DNA of 64,000 nt from NCBI GenBank assembly GCA_016280445.1, contig JAEEGS010000048.1:31526-95525 (forward strand), in the 5' to 3' direction. Below, piece after piece: positions 1 through 9,487 of this stretch. The stretch's first letter is position 1; every line of letters begins with the position of its first letter. Position numbers and translations under genes: made by a program. The stretch is from Bacteroidaceae bacterium. Its GTDB lineage: Bacteria > Bacteroidota > Bacteroidia > Bacteroidales > Bacteroidaceae. Under the pieces are notes generated by a model that searched no databases, was not told the DNA's origin, and saw only the letters and a list, made by a program, of their open reading frames with translations.

Positions 1-2091
<2,091 letters not shown>

Positions 2092-2198
2092 CTATGCAAT
2101 GTTAAAGAGGTTTAATGAAAGATTACTTTTTTCTGTGTTTTCACAAACAAATGCCAGCACTCTTTCCTTTATTCCTAAATTCCTTAGACAAAGCCTCC

Positions 2199-3857
2199 TT
2201 AGAGTGAGAGCACGATTTGTCCGCCCACTTCCTTCGTCGGATAATAGAACGCAGCGTAACGCGAACCCATGAAGAGGCGACGATAGTCGAAGCGCATCTT
2301 GTAGTCCTTCGTGCCGATGGCTGTGAAGGTCTTGCCATCCAGACTGTAGTAGAAGTTCGCGGTATCGCGGCCAGGGTTGAAGTCGCCGTCGATGCGCAGA
2401 TAAATCTTGCTCACCTTGCCCTTTGGCAACTTGACGGTCTCCACGCTCTTCACATCCACGCCGGTGATTTCCTTCTTGGCATCGGACAGGCGCACATTCT
2501 CCTCACTCATGACGAGGGTGTACTGTCCTTTCTCCTTCTTGATGGTCAAGAGGCCAGAGTCACCATTGAATGCTGCAAGACCTGCACAATCGCCGTCTTT
2601 CATCTTGCGGGCATCGATGCAGATGGTGTCGGAACAGGTGGGGCCCCATGTGCGCCATGTGAGGGTGTTGCGGGCATCGTAGATGGATTGAGCGAGTACG
2701 GAAGTCTTCAGCACGAAGCCGTTCACGGGCTGGGTCATGCGGAATGTGGCATCGTCACGCAGGTTCTCGCCAAAGCGGACACTCTCTCCCTTCTGGGGCA
2801 GACGGGCCATGTCGGCCTTGATGTAGTTGTGGTTCCACTGGTAGTCTTTCTCAATCTTCGCATAGTCGGGCTGCTGGTGGCAGTCGCACTGGCCGTCGAG
2901 GGTGACGGTAGTTGGAATCTTGCCATCGCCGTAGGTGCCGAGGATGGGCCAGCCGTCAATCCACGAGCAGGGTTCAACGGTGAGCACACGGCCCACACCG
3001 CCACGGTCTTGGAACATCACACCATACCACTCGCCGTGCTTGCCGTCCACGATGGTGCCCTGGCCAGCCAATGGGAAACCGCCGAAGTCGCTCTTCAGGA
3101 TGACCTTCGAGTCGTAAGGGCCTTCGATGTTCTTGCTGCGGTAGGCAATCTCCTGGCGACCCGTACGAGGCCATGCGATGCAGAGCAGGTAGTACATGCC
3201 GTCGTGCTTCACCACACGGCTACCCTCGTGCAGGCCTTCGGGCTTGCCGTTCAGTTGCAGGGTCTTGTGGACACCACCGGGCTTCTCTGCCGTGAGGTCG
3301 GCTGTCAACTCCACGAGGTGGATGTTGCCGCTGCCAGAGAAGACATACACACGGTCGTCATCGTCGAAGAAGAGGGACGAATCGTGATAGGCCGGCAGAC
3401 GGCTGTGGAGTTTCCACCCCTTGGCAGGGTCGTCTGTCTTGAACACCATCGACTTGTGGGGGTCGTCGTTGGCCACGAAGAGTGCCCAGAAGGTGCCTTT
3501 GTGGTAGCGGAGCGAAGTGGCCCACTGTCCACGTCCGTAGATGGTGCCTTCCTTCAGGTCGTAACGGGGTGTGTCCTTGATTTCATCAAAGAGATAAGAG
3601 ATGGTCTCCCAATGCACGAGGTCGGTGGAGCGCATGATGGGTGCTCCGGGAAAGAGGTGCATGGTGGTGGTGACGAGGTAGTAGTAATCGCCCACACGGA
3701 TGATGTCCGGGTCGGGCGCATCAGCCCAGATGAATGGGTTCTTCACTTGGATGGTGGGTTGTGTGGTCACCGTCTTCAACTCAGAAGACGGAGCATTCTG
3801 TGCACTGCCCATCGCCACTGCGCCCAGAATCAGCATCGTAGTAAACAGTTTTCTCAT
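2199..3857 (-). CDS. Secreted GH43 beta-xylosidase / alpha-L-arabinofuranosidase
   Basis: This is a 552-residue exo-glycosidase with signal peptide MRKLFTTMLILGAVAMGSAQ. The frame stays open to ATG 3962, but 3857 is chosen because it begins the signal peptide and lies downstream of a promoter box at 3892-3899. The N-terminal five-bladed propeller begins NPFIWADAPDPDIIRVGD, with D49 as probable general base, and the probable acid is the Glu in LHEGSR. Residues about 350-552 form a concanavalin-A-like tail typical of GH43 xylosidases of the subfamily 12 kind. It would release xylose or arabinose from xylo-oligosaccharides and lies 143 bp upstream of the GH10-CE1 gene. Substrate choice between xylose and arabinose cannot be read from the sequence. 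Confidence 0.9.
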   Translation of the reverse strand: MRKLFTTMLILGAVAMGSAQNAPSSELKTVTTQPTIQVKNPFIWADAPDPDIIRVGDYYYLVTTTMHLFPGAPIMRSTDLVHWETISYLFDEIKDTPRYDLKEGTIYGRGQWATSLRYHKGTFWALFVANDDPHKSMVFKTDDPAKGWKLHSRLPAYHDSSLFFDDDDRVYVFSGSGNIHLVELTADLTAEKPGGVHKTLQLNGKPEGLHEGSRVVKHDGMYYLLCIAWPRTGRQEIAYRSKNIEGPYDSKVILKSDFGGFPLAGQGTIVDGKHGEWYGVMFQDRGGVGRVLTVEPCSWIDGWPILGTYGDGKIPTTVTLDGQCDCHQQPDYAKIEKDYQWNHNYIKADMARLPQKGESVRFGENLRDDATFRMTQPVNGFVLKTSVLAQSIYDARNTLTWRTWGPTCSDTICIDARKMKDGDCAGLAAFNGDSGLLTIKKEKGQYTLVMSEENVRLSDAKKEITGVDVKSVETVKLPKGKVSKIYLRIDGDFNPGRDTANFYYSLDGKTFTAIGTKDYKMRFDYRRLFMGSRYAAFYYPTKEVGGQIVLSL

Positions 3858-3891
3858 TTTGTTCTCTATTTTACAGGTTTGGTTTCGTCGA

Positions 3892-3899
3892 CAAAGGTA
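3892..3899 (-). promoter_or_regulatory. Promoter -7 box (TACCTTTG) for the GH43 gene
   Basis: Reading the minus strand, TACCTTTG matches the Bacteroidota TAnnTTTG -7 element and lies 35 bp before the GH43 start at 3857. No clear TTTG -33 box is seen at the usual spacing. The box directly follows the T-run of the preceding terminator. Confidence 0.5.
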
Positions 3900-3907
3900 C
3901 AAAAAAA

Positions 3908-3935
3908 GCAACGCCAGCATTTTTGCTGGCGTTGC
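3908..3935 (-). terminator. Intrinsic terminator after the small peptide gene
   Basis: A perfect 12-bp stem (3908-3919 with 3924-3935, loop of four) is followed on the minus strand by a run of seven T. It lies 35 bp past the stop of the 61-residue peptide gene, so it should end that transcript. Confidence 0.85.
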
Positions 3936-3970
3936 ATAAGATTGTGCCTTTGATACAAGCACGTGGGTGA

Positions 3971-4156
3971 TTACCAGAGACTCTCCTCGGCTCCTTCCGT
4001 CTGGATATCCTCAACGAAATGCTCCTTGGAAAGAACTTCCTTCTCTGGATTAGCAGCGCCGCCGGGCACATTGGTACCAATAGGGCTCACGCTAATCATC
4101 TGCTCCAACTCAGTTTTTACCATCTCCGCTTTGGGAGTCATATATATCTTTTTCAT
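3971..4156 (-). CDS. Small 61-residue protein of unknown function
   Basis: The product begins MKKIYMTPKAEMVKTELEQM and ends EGAEESLW; it has no transmembrane segment and no clear signal peptide. The gene starts 35 bp after the stop of the large secreted protein at 4192 and is closed by a strong terminator, so it probably shares that transcript. Short proteins that open MKK-x-YMxP and lie next to secreted proteins are familiar in Prevotella, but I know of no function for them. The centre is rich in Gly, Pro and Ala (GTNVPGGAANPEK) and looks flexible. Coding is supported by the good start, the operon-like spacing and the terminator. Confidence 0.65.
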   Translation of the reverse strand: MKKIYMTPKAEMVKTELEQMISVSPIGTNVPGGAANPEKEVLSKEHFVEDIQTEGAEESLW

Positions 4157-4191
4157 CTTTCAGTCTTTTTTATGATGTTATCAATTACACA

Positions 4192-6306
4192 TTACTTAGC
4201 ATAATAAGTCTTGCCATCCTGGAGGTAGAAGCCCTTGGTTGGCTTAGCCACACGCTGGCCAGCCACAGTGTAGATAGCACCATCCTTAGCAGCAGCAGGA
4301 GCCTCCTTGCCTGTAATGCCAGTAGCCTCACCGTCAGCATTGATGACACGAATCTTAGCATTGTTAGACAGTGCAGTCATGTAAGCACGGAATGGCTTTG
4401 CCCAGATGGCAGCAGTAGGTTCAACTACATAGAAACCAATACCGTCATCACCATTCTGCAGTACGTAGCTGCCGTCTGGCACTTGTGTTCTGGCGAACAC
4501 ACCAGTCAAAGCCTCGAATGTGTTGTCTGCATCAGCATCAACATCAGCATCTTCAGCAAAGAAGGTGGCATCACCGGCACCGTTCAGCAATACTGGAGTG
4601 TTAGCAGGGATGGTTCCAGTCACTTCTGTCGCTTCGGCGGCATTCTCACCACTGACATATTTCAAAGTGTAAGCGGTCACACCCACTGGAATGTCAGCTT
4701 CAAATGGCAAGCAGAGTGTACCTGCCTTAGCATCAGCATTGATGGTGGTGCTGTAAGAAGCAGTGGTAGCCTTGAAGTCAGCAGGAGCCTCGAAGGGATA
4801 ACCATCAGCCAAAACGAGGTTGTCGCAAACGCCTTCAACAATCACGTTGTTAGCGTTAGCAAGAACACCTTCGTTAGCAATGAAGAGTGCGTTAGGGTTA
4901 GCAGGAGTGAGTTCGATACCTGTACCTGTTGTTACACCTGTAGCATCGTAAACAGTGGCAGAAGCATCAGCAAGGGCTGCTGTAGCAGAAGCAGACAGCG
5001 TACCTGCACCAGAAAGGACATAATCAATCTTTGTAGGCTGAAGCACCACCATCTTTGTGACAGATGAAGTCTGACCAGATTGTGGGCGGATAGAAATGAG
5101 TTTCAGATTGCCCACAGCAGCCTCTACAGTGGCTAAATCGAGTTCGTAATAACCTGCAGCATTCCATGTAAAGTTAAATTGCTGTTGATAATCTCCGGCA
5201 GCATTGAAGAAGAATGCACGAACGGTTGGTGTGGATGCTGCTTGATATACGCGAATGCTTGAGCAACCAGACACATCAGTATAATTCTGCAAATTCTCGC
5301 CATTCCAATCAACGCCGAAGTAAGCAGCATTTGTTGCTTCATTGATACGATAATTAGGCGTATAACCTGTTGTCACATAAGTGTCGCCCGACTTATGATA
5401 AGAAGTCATCTTATTGATGGCAACCTCATTACCAGGAGTCGCCTCTATCTCGCTAATTTCTTTATAAAAATAAACCTCTGAAATCTTGATGGGGTCAGGA
5501 TTTGCATCCATATTGAAAATAGTGAAGTCACTAATAGCTGTACCATCTAAAGCAAATTCAATTTCTGTTTTCCCAGCAAGACCTGTTAAGCCGCTATTAT
5601 TATTCAGATTCCATCCACCTGTAGCAGGAACCGCCTCAGCAAACTTGATGACAATCTTCTGGTAATCTCCAACGGCAAAGTTTTCCAGCTGGAACACATT
5701 GGTAAAAGCATCCGTTGCACTAAACGTTCCACTATAGCCACCAAAAACTTGTGCCTTTCCCCAGTCAACACCATCATTCTGCTGAATATTCATGGGCTGT
5801 CCACAAATGGTACCACCCCTCACTTGGTATTCAAAAAGATCGTCAGTTCCAAAGTTATCAACTGTTACTTTCGTAATTTTCAATGATTTCTTGCTTTCGA
5901 ACTGATTACCAAGACCTTTCTTCAACCAAAAAGTGGAATTATCAAAATCATGTCCATATGGCGTGCTTGTATCATCTGCAGAAGTGCCGATACCTAAACA
6001 CCACCAGCACTGCTGAGTTGTCTCATCGCTGAAAGTAAATGTGACACGAACACTACCATTTGCTACTGGCTCAACCATATCAAACACCATTGTCGAATTC
6101 TCATCAAAGGCTACTCCTTCTTCGCTTTTGTATGCAATAAAGCTACGCCAGCTTTGCATTTGAATACCATAAGTACCAGGAGTAAAACATTCATTGAATT
6201 TTCCGCCTGTGAGGATAATCGGCGTTTTCGTAATAATCGATTGAGCATTAACTTTTGTTCCACCCACTACAAGCAGAGCAAACATCAAAAGTAAAATTTT
6301 TTTCAT
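4192..6306 (-). CDS. Large secreted beta-rich protein with C-terminal sorting-type tail
   Basis: The 704-residue product has signal peptide MKKILLLMFALLVVGGTKVNAQ. The N-terminal half contains two or three beta-sandwich-like stretches with many aromatic residues (near residues 25-150, 165-280 and 300-420), resembling carbohydrate-binding modules, but no family is recognised. Residues about 480-670 form a module also found at the end of the GH30 enzyme encoded at 13184-15733. The last 30 residues (AIYTVAGQRVAKPTKGFYLQ then DGKTYYAK) are a tail shared with other proteins of this locus. No catalytic motif is visible. A surface xylan-binding role is an inference from the neighbours. Confidence 0.8.
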   Translation of the reverse strand: MKKILLLMFALLVVGGTKVNAQSIITKTPIILTGGKFNECFTPGTYGIQMQSWRSFIAYKSEEGVAFDENSTMVFDMVEPVANGSVRVTFTFSDETTQQCWWCLGIGTSADDTSTPYGHDFDNSTFWLKKGLGNQFESKKSLKITKVTVDNFGTDDLFEYQVRGGTICGQPMNIQQNDGVDWGKAQVFGGYSGTFSATDAFTNVFQLENFAVGDYQKIVIKFAEAVPATGGWNLNNNSGLTGLAGKTEIEFALDGTAISDFTIFNMDANPDPIKISEVYFYKEISEIEATPGNEVAINKMTSYHKSGDTYVTTGYTPNYRINEATNAAYFGVDWNGENLQNYTDVSGCSSIRVYQAASTPTVRAFFFNAAGDYQQQFNFTWNAAGYYELDLATVEAAVGNLKLISIRPQSGQTSSVTKMVVLQPTKIDYVLSGAGTLSASATAALADASATVYDATGVTTGTGIELTPANPNALFIANEGVLANANNVIVEGVCDNLVLADGYPFEAPADFKATTASYSTTINADAKAGTLCLPFEADIPVGVTAYTLKYVSGENAAEATEVTGTIPANTPVLLNGAGDATFFAEDADVDADADNTFEALTGVFARTQVPDGSYVLQNGDDGIGFYVVEPTAAIWAKPFRAYMTALSNNAKIRVINADGEATGITGKEAPAAAKDGAIYTVAGQRVAKPTKGFYLQDGKTYYAK

Positions 6307-6512
6307 TTTTCGATTTGTTAGATTATTTGAGTTATTTAAAATTATATTTTACATGCAAAGTTCGGAAAAATCACGCTTTCCCACTTGTCGCTATGTTACA
6401 TACAGTTGTTGATATATTCCATGGAGCACCTTTTTCTGTCTAAGGAATCAAGGAAACGAGGAAAGCGTCTTGCGAGACGCTGATAAATTTTCCTTTATTC
6501 CTCAATTCGTTA

Positions 6513-6592
6513 GAAAAACATATCCCTTCGGGATGATTACACGGATTCAGCGGATTTGTTTGAACACGAATGACACGAATCTCTCGAATCTT
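6513..6592. repeat. Direct repeat, copy 1 (about 80 bp)
   Basis: It is nearly identical to 7004-7084; I see one substitution (A for G in the sixth base after GATGATT) and one base difference in an A-run. It contains the short hairpin ATCCC-TTC-GGGAT at 6522-6534, followed by a stretch repeating CACGAA. Confidence 0.85.
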
Positions 6593-7003
6593 CCCAATCC
6601 ATCAAATCTGCCGTGAAACGGCGTAGTTTGTTTCACTACACCGCCAAAGCGGTAGATTATAAAGATTAGGAGGATTTTTTTCTCACACAGAAAACACAGA
6701 AATAGGAACTCCGTTTAATCTGTTTAATCCAGCCCGCAGGGCGATGTCCTCTTATTTCTGTGAATTTCAGTGTTTTCCGTGTGAGCTACTAAAAAGCCGT
6801 CCACGGCTCACAGAAACAATTGTTTCACACGGACAGAAAGTTTTATTTCACACAGAAATCACAGAAAACACAGAAAGAAGATATCCGTTCAATCTGTTTA
6901 ATCTAGCCCGCAGGACGATGTTTCTTAACAAAGATATAAAAGATGTAAAAGATATTCGTGATATCCGTGCAATTGGCATACGCCAAGCCAAAGGTTCGTG
7001 TTC

Positions 7004-7084
7004 GAAAAAACATATCCCTTCGGGATGATTACGCGGATTCAGCGGATTTGTTTGAACACGAATGACACGAATCTCTCGAATCTT
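7004..7084. repeat. Direct repeat, copy 2 (about 80 bp)
   Basis: This is the second copy of the sequence at 6513-6592, in the same orientation and 491 bp away. The hairpin is at 7014-7026. Confidence 0.85.
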
Positions 7085-7137
7085 TTATATCCTTTCCATC
7101 CAGCACAAAGTGCGATGTTTTTTCCTGTGTAACAACC

Positions 7138-7329
7138 GTAATTACGGCAACGGCGTAAGGGTAATTACGGTAACGGCATAGACGTAATTACGGTAACGAC
7201 GCTTCCGTAAAGGTGGCTGTGGAATTGCTTCCGCAGAGGCTGTGGAAGAGAGTCACAAGGGGCAGTGGAAGAGAGTCATGTGACTCAGTGGAAGAGAGTC
7301 GTGCGAGGCAGTGGAAGTGCCTCCCTGGA
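7138..7329. repeat. Tandem array with strict 23-bp period
   Basis: Eight contiguous units of about 23 bp. The first three (7138-7206) carry GTAATTACGGYAACG and the last ones (7238-7329) carry GGCAGTGGAAGAGAGTC; the period holds across the change. When the units are cut at GG, most begin GGYARYGG, a start also found in the elements at 27789-27994 and 46362-46540. There are no spacers, so it is not a CRISPR array. Confidence 0.85.
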
Positions 7330-7343
7330 AGGAGTGACAAAAA

Positions 7344-7372
7344 AGGGGCGGTCGTGGTGTACGACCGCCCCT
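7344..7372 (-). terminator. Intrinsic terminator of the GH43 gene at 7393-9432
   Basis: A perfect 12-bp GC-rich stem (7344-7355 with 7361-7372, loop of five) is followed on the minus strand by six or more T. It lies 21 bp past the stop of the GH43 gene. Confidence 0.9.
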
Positions 7373-7392
7373 GCTGTGTATGGGGTTCTGTC

Positions 7393-9432
7393 TTAGTTGA
7401 TCAGATATGTCTTAGTTTTACCCTGGTAGGTGCACTTCACGGTGGCACGACCATCGACGATGTTGCCCACTTCAATCTTCACGGCTGGGTCGGAGGCTGT
7501 TGCCTTGATGACCGAGTTAGCCTTGAGAGGTGCATAGGCTTGGTAGTTGCTGGCTTCCATGTAGCCATTGTTGTTGGTGGCATACATCGGAGTGGCAGGA
7601 AGGATGATGGGCTTGTCATCGACGGTGATGGTGACTTGTGGCACCACAGGAACCTTTGTGCTCGCAGCACCCTTGCCGAAACTGATTCCGTGGAGGTCGA
7701 AGAGACCCTGTGGACGCTGTGGCTGCTGTGGACGCTGTCCCCACTGACCACGCTGATTCTGTTCGGGCTGCTGCACCTCATCGCCTTCCACCACAAGATA
7801 GATGGCGTGCTTGCCTGTGAGGCCTTCCACTGCTGGCACATCGACACCATAGGTGCGCTTATTATTGACGCTGGAAGGAACGCTGATAAGGCCGATTTCC
7901 TGACCCTTCCAAGGATCATCCAGCTTGATGTGAATCTTGAAGTTACCCTTTCCGCTTGGGGTCATGGTCAACTCCAACGTGGTGTTGTCACCCTTCTTGG
8001 TTCCCTCAAAGGCTTTCACACCCTTCGTGTCCTTGGCCAAACCGCCAAAGCCGAAGTATTTGAAGCCGACGATGCCACCGTTCTGAATGCCAGCAAGATC
8101 CATCGAGTTGTTCCAAACGTCGTGGTTGTCCTGCATCCAGTTGTTGCTGTTGGGACCGTACATGAAGCAGGCGATACCTGCTGAGTAGTAGGCGTAAGGA
8201 GGAAGGCCAAAAATCTGGAAACCTTCGGAAGTCACCTCGGCACCTGTATAGGAATCGCCATTGGTGGCCTTAGCCGTCCATTCGTTACCCTTCACATAAG
8301 GGTCGTAACCGGTAATCTTCACGACACCACCCTGAGCCACGGGCTTCTTGTCCCATGTAATCTTCACAGGTGCCACCATTGCCTGACGGGCATTGCCGAA
8401 ACCACGGGGTGGACGGTGATAGAACACGTACCACTGGCCATTAATCTCCTGCAGAGAGCCGTGGGTATTGTGGCCTGCGTTGGTCGTAATCAGTTTAGAA
8501 CCATCCTCATTCAGCACCACGCCACGCGAATCAACGAGCACACCACCTGAACGCCAAGGGCCGAGAGGTGAGTCACCGAAGGCATAACGCAGAGCGGAGT
8601 TGGTGGCGCCCACGCCGTATTCCTGGCCAGAGTAGCCAGAGAACACCATCACGTACTTGTTACCCACCTGACGGATGCTGGATGCCTCGAAGAAGTTGAA
8701 GTCGAGCGGGTTCTGACCCTTGTAGAGCGCCTTATATTCGCTGCCCGCTCTGTCGAGCAGTTTGCCGTCGCGGCTGCTGGCAGGAATGAATGGGTCGATG
8801 AGTTCTGTACCAGGACGCTTTGAGAACATCGTGTTCTGGTCGAGCTCACAAGCCGTAGAGTGCTGGAAACCGTAGAAGACATAAGCACGATAGCCCTTGT
8901 CAAAGTCGCGGTCCTTCTTGTCTGTGATGTTCTCGATGAACACAGAGGGGTCGAAGTCGATGAGTGAGCCATCCACACAGGCACGGCCATCGGGAGTGAG
9001 GTTGACAGGCGTGAAGGGGCCATCAGGACGGTCACCCTTGCACACCATTGCCACACGACGCCATCCACGAGAGTGGGGATAGAGCCAATAGGTCTTCTTG
9101 CCGGTAGCCTTGTCCTTCACCTCAACGAGGTCGGGAGCATACATGGTGTCCCACTTGCCATCTACATACCAACTGAAGATGGGGCCTTCGTCGCGCCACT
9201 GGCTGAGGTCTTCAACAGGTGCCGACCACATGCGGATATCATTGCCGCAATAGGCGGTGTAGGTCACATCGTGCGAACCGATGATGTAGGCACGATACTT
9301 GCCTGGATTGTCAGGGTCTTCAAACACACGGGGTTCTCCGTCGGGAAGGTGTTCCCAGAGCGGGAGATAGGGGTTCTGTGCCGACGCTGTGAGGGCACAA
9401 AAGGAGAAGAGAATCGATAGTAGTTTCTTCAT
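7393..9432 (-). CDS. Secreted GH43-family glycosidase with C-terminal extension
   Basis: The 679-residue product has signal peptide MKKLLSILFSFCALTASAQ. Residues about 20-370 are a GH43 propeller. Candidate catalytic acids are D39 (VFEDPDNPG), D101 (MYAPDLVE) and the Glu of FNFFEASSIR near residue 250. Residues about 370-560 look like a CBM6-type sandwich, and a C-terminal beta domain follows a Q/P/R-rich linker (WGQRPQQPQRPQG). It is probably an arabinofuranosidase or xylosidase acting on arabinoxylan side chains. It starts 55 bp after the GH95 gene and ends at its own terminator. The subfamily was not resolved. Confidence 0.85.
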   Translation of the reverse strand: MKKLLSILFSFCALTASAQNPYLPLWEHLPDGEPRVFEDPDNPGKYRAYIIGSHDVTYTAYCGNDIRMWSAPVEDLSQWRDEGPIFSWYVDGKWDTMYAPDLVEVKDKATGKKTYWLYPHSRGWRRVAMVCKGDRPDGPFTPVNLTPDGRACVDGSLIDFDPSVFIENITDKKDRDFDKGYRAYVFYGFQHSTACELDQNTMFSKRPGTELIDPFIPASSRDGKLLDRAGSEYKALYKGQNPLDFNFFEASSIRQVGNKYVMVFSGYSGQEYGVGATNSALRYAFGDSPLGPWRSGGVLVDSRGVVLNEDGSKLITTNAGHNTHGSLQEINGQWYVFYHRPPRGFGNARQAMVAPVKITWDKKPVAQGGVVKITGYDPYVKGNEWTAKATNGDSYTGAEVTSEGFQIFGLPPYAYYSAGIACFMYGPNSNNWMQDNHDVWNNSMDLAGIQNGGIVGFKYFGFGGLAKDTKGVKAFEGTKKGDNTTLELTMTPSGKGNFKIHIKLDDPWKGQEIGLISVPSSVNNKRTYGVDVPAVEGLTGKHAIYLVVEGDEVQQPEQNQRGQWGQRPQQPQRPQGLFDLHGISFGKGAASTKVPVVPQVTITVDDKPIILPATPMYATNNNGYMEASNYQAYAPLKANSVIKATASDPAVKIEVGNIVDGRATVKCTYQGKTKTYLIN

Positions 9433-9487
9433 TGGAGTTATTGTTAAAATTTTATCGGATTATTCGGAGTAATCAGAGCACTCTGAT

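Larger units (their letters stand above)
6307..7392. other. 1.1-kb non-coding region rich in repeats and hairpins
   Basis: No convincing gene lies here. From left to right it holds: a possible promoter for the 6306 gene (a GAACTTTG box on the minus strand at 6356-6363); a cluster of at least seven very short stem-loops (6522-7113); an 80-bp direct repeat (6513-6592 and 7004-7084); a 192-bp array with a 23-bp period (7138-7329); and the terminator of the GH43 gene (7344-7372). Open frames in this stretch follow the repeats and look spurious. Confidence 0.8.

Noticed and set aside
2217..3953. Long plus-strand open frame (578 codons) opposite the GH43 gene
   Set aside because: It is an antisense shadow: no family pattern and a composition typical of reverse-read GC-rich codons, while the minus strand has a signal peptide and GH43 motifs.
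7138..7329. Possible CRISPR array
   Set aside because: Units follow each other directly with no spacers, no leader and no cas genes.
7213..8184. Plus-strand open frame of 323 codons starting in the 23-bp array
   Set aside because: It runs out of the repeat array and then antisense to GH43; its start is made of repeat sequence.
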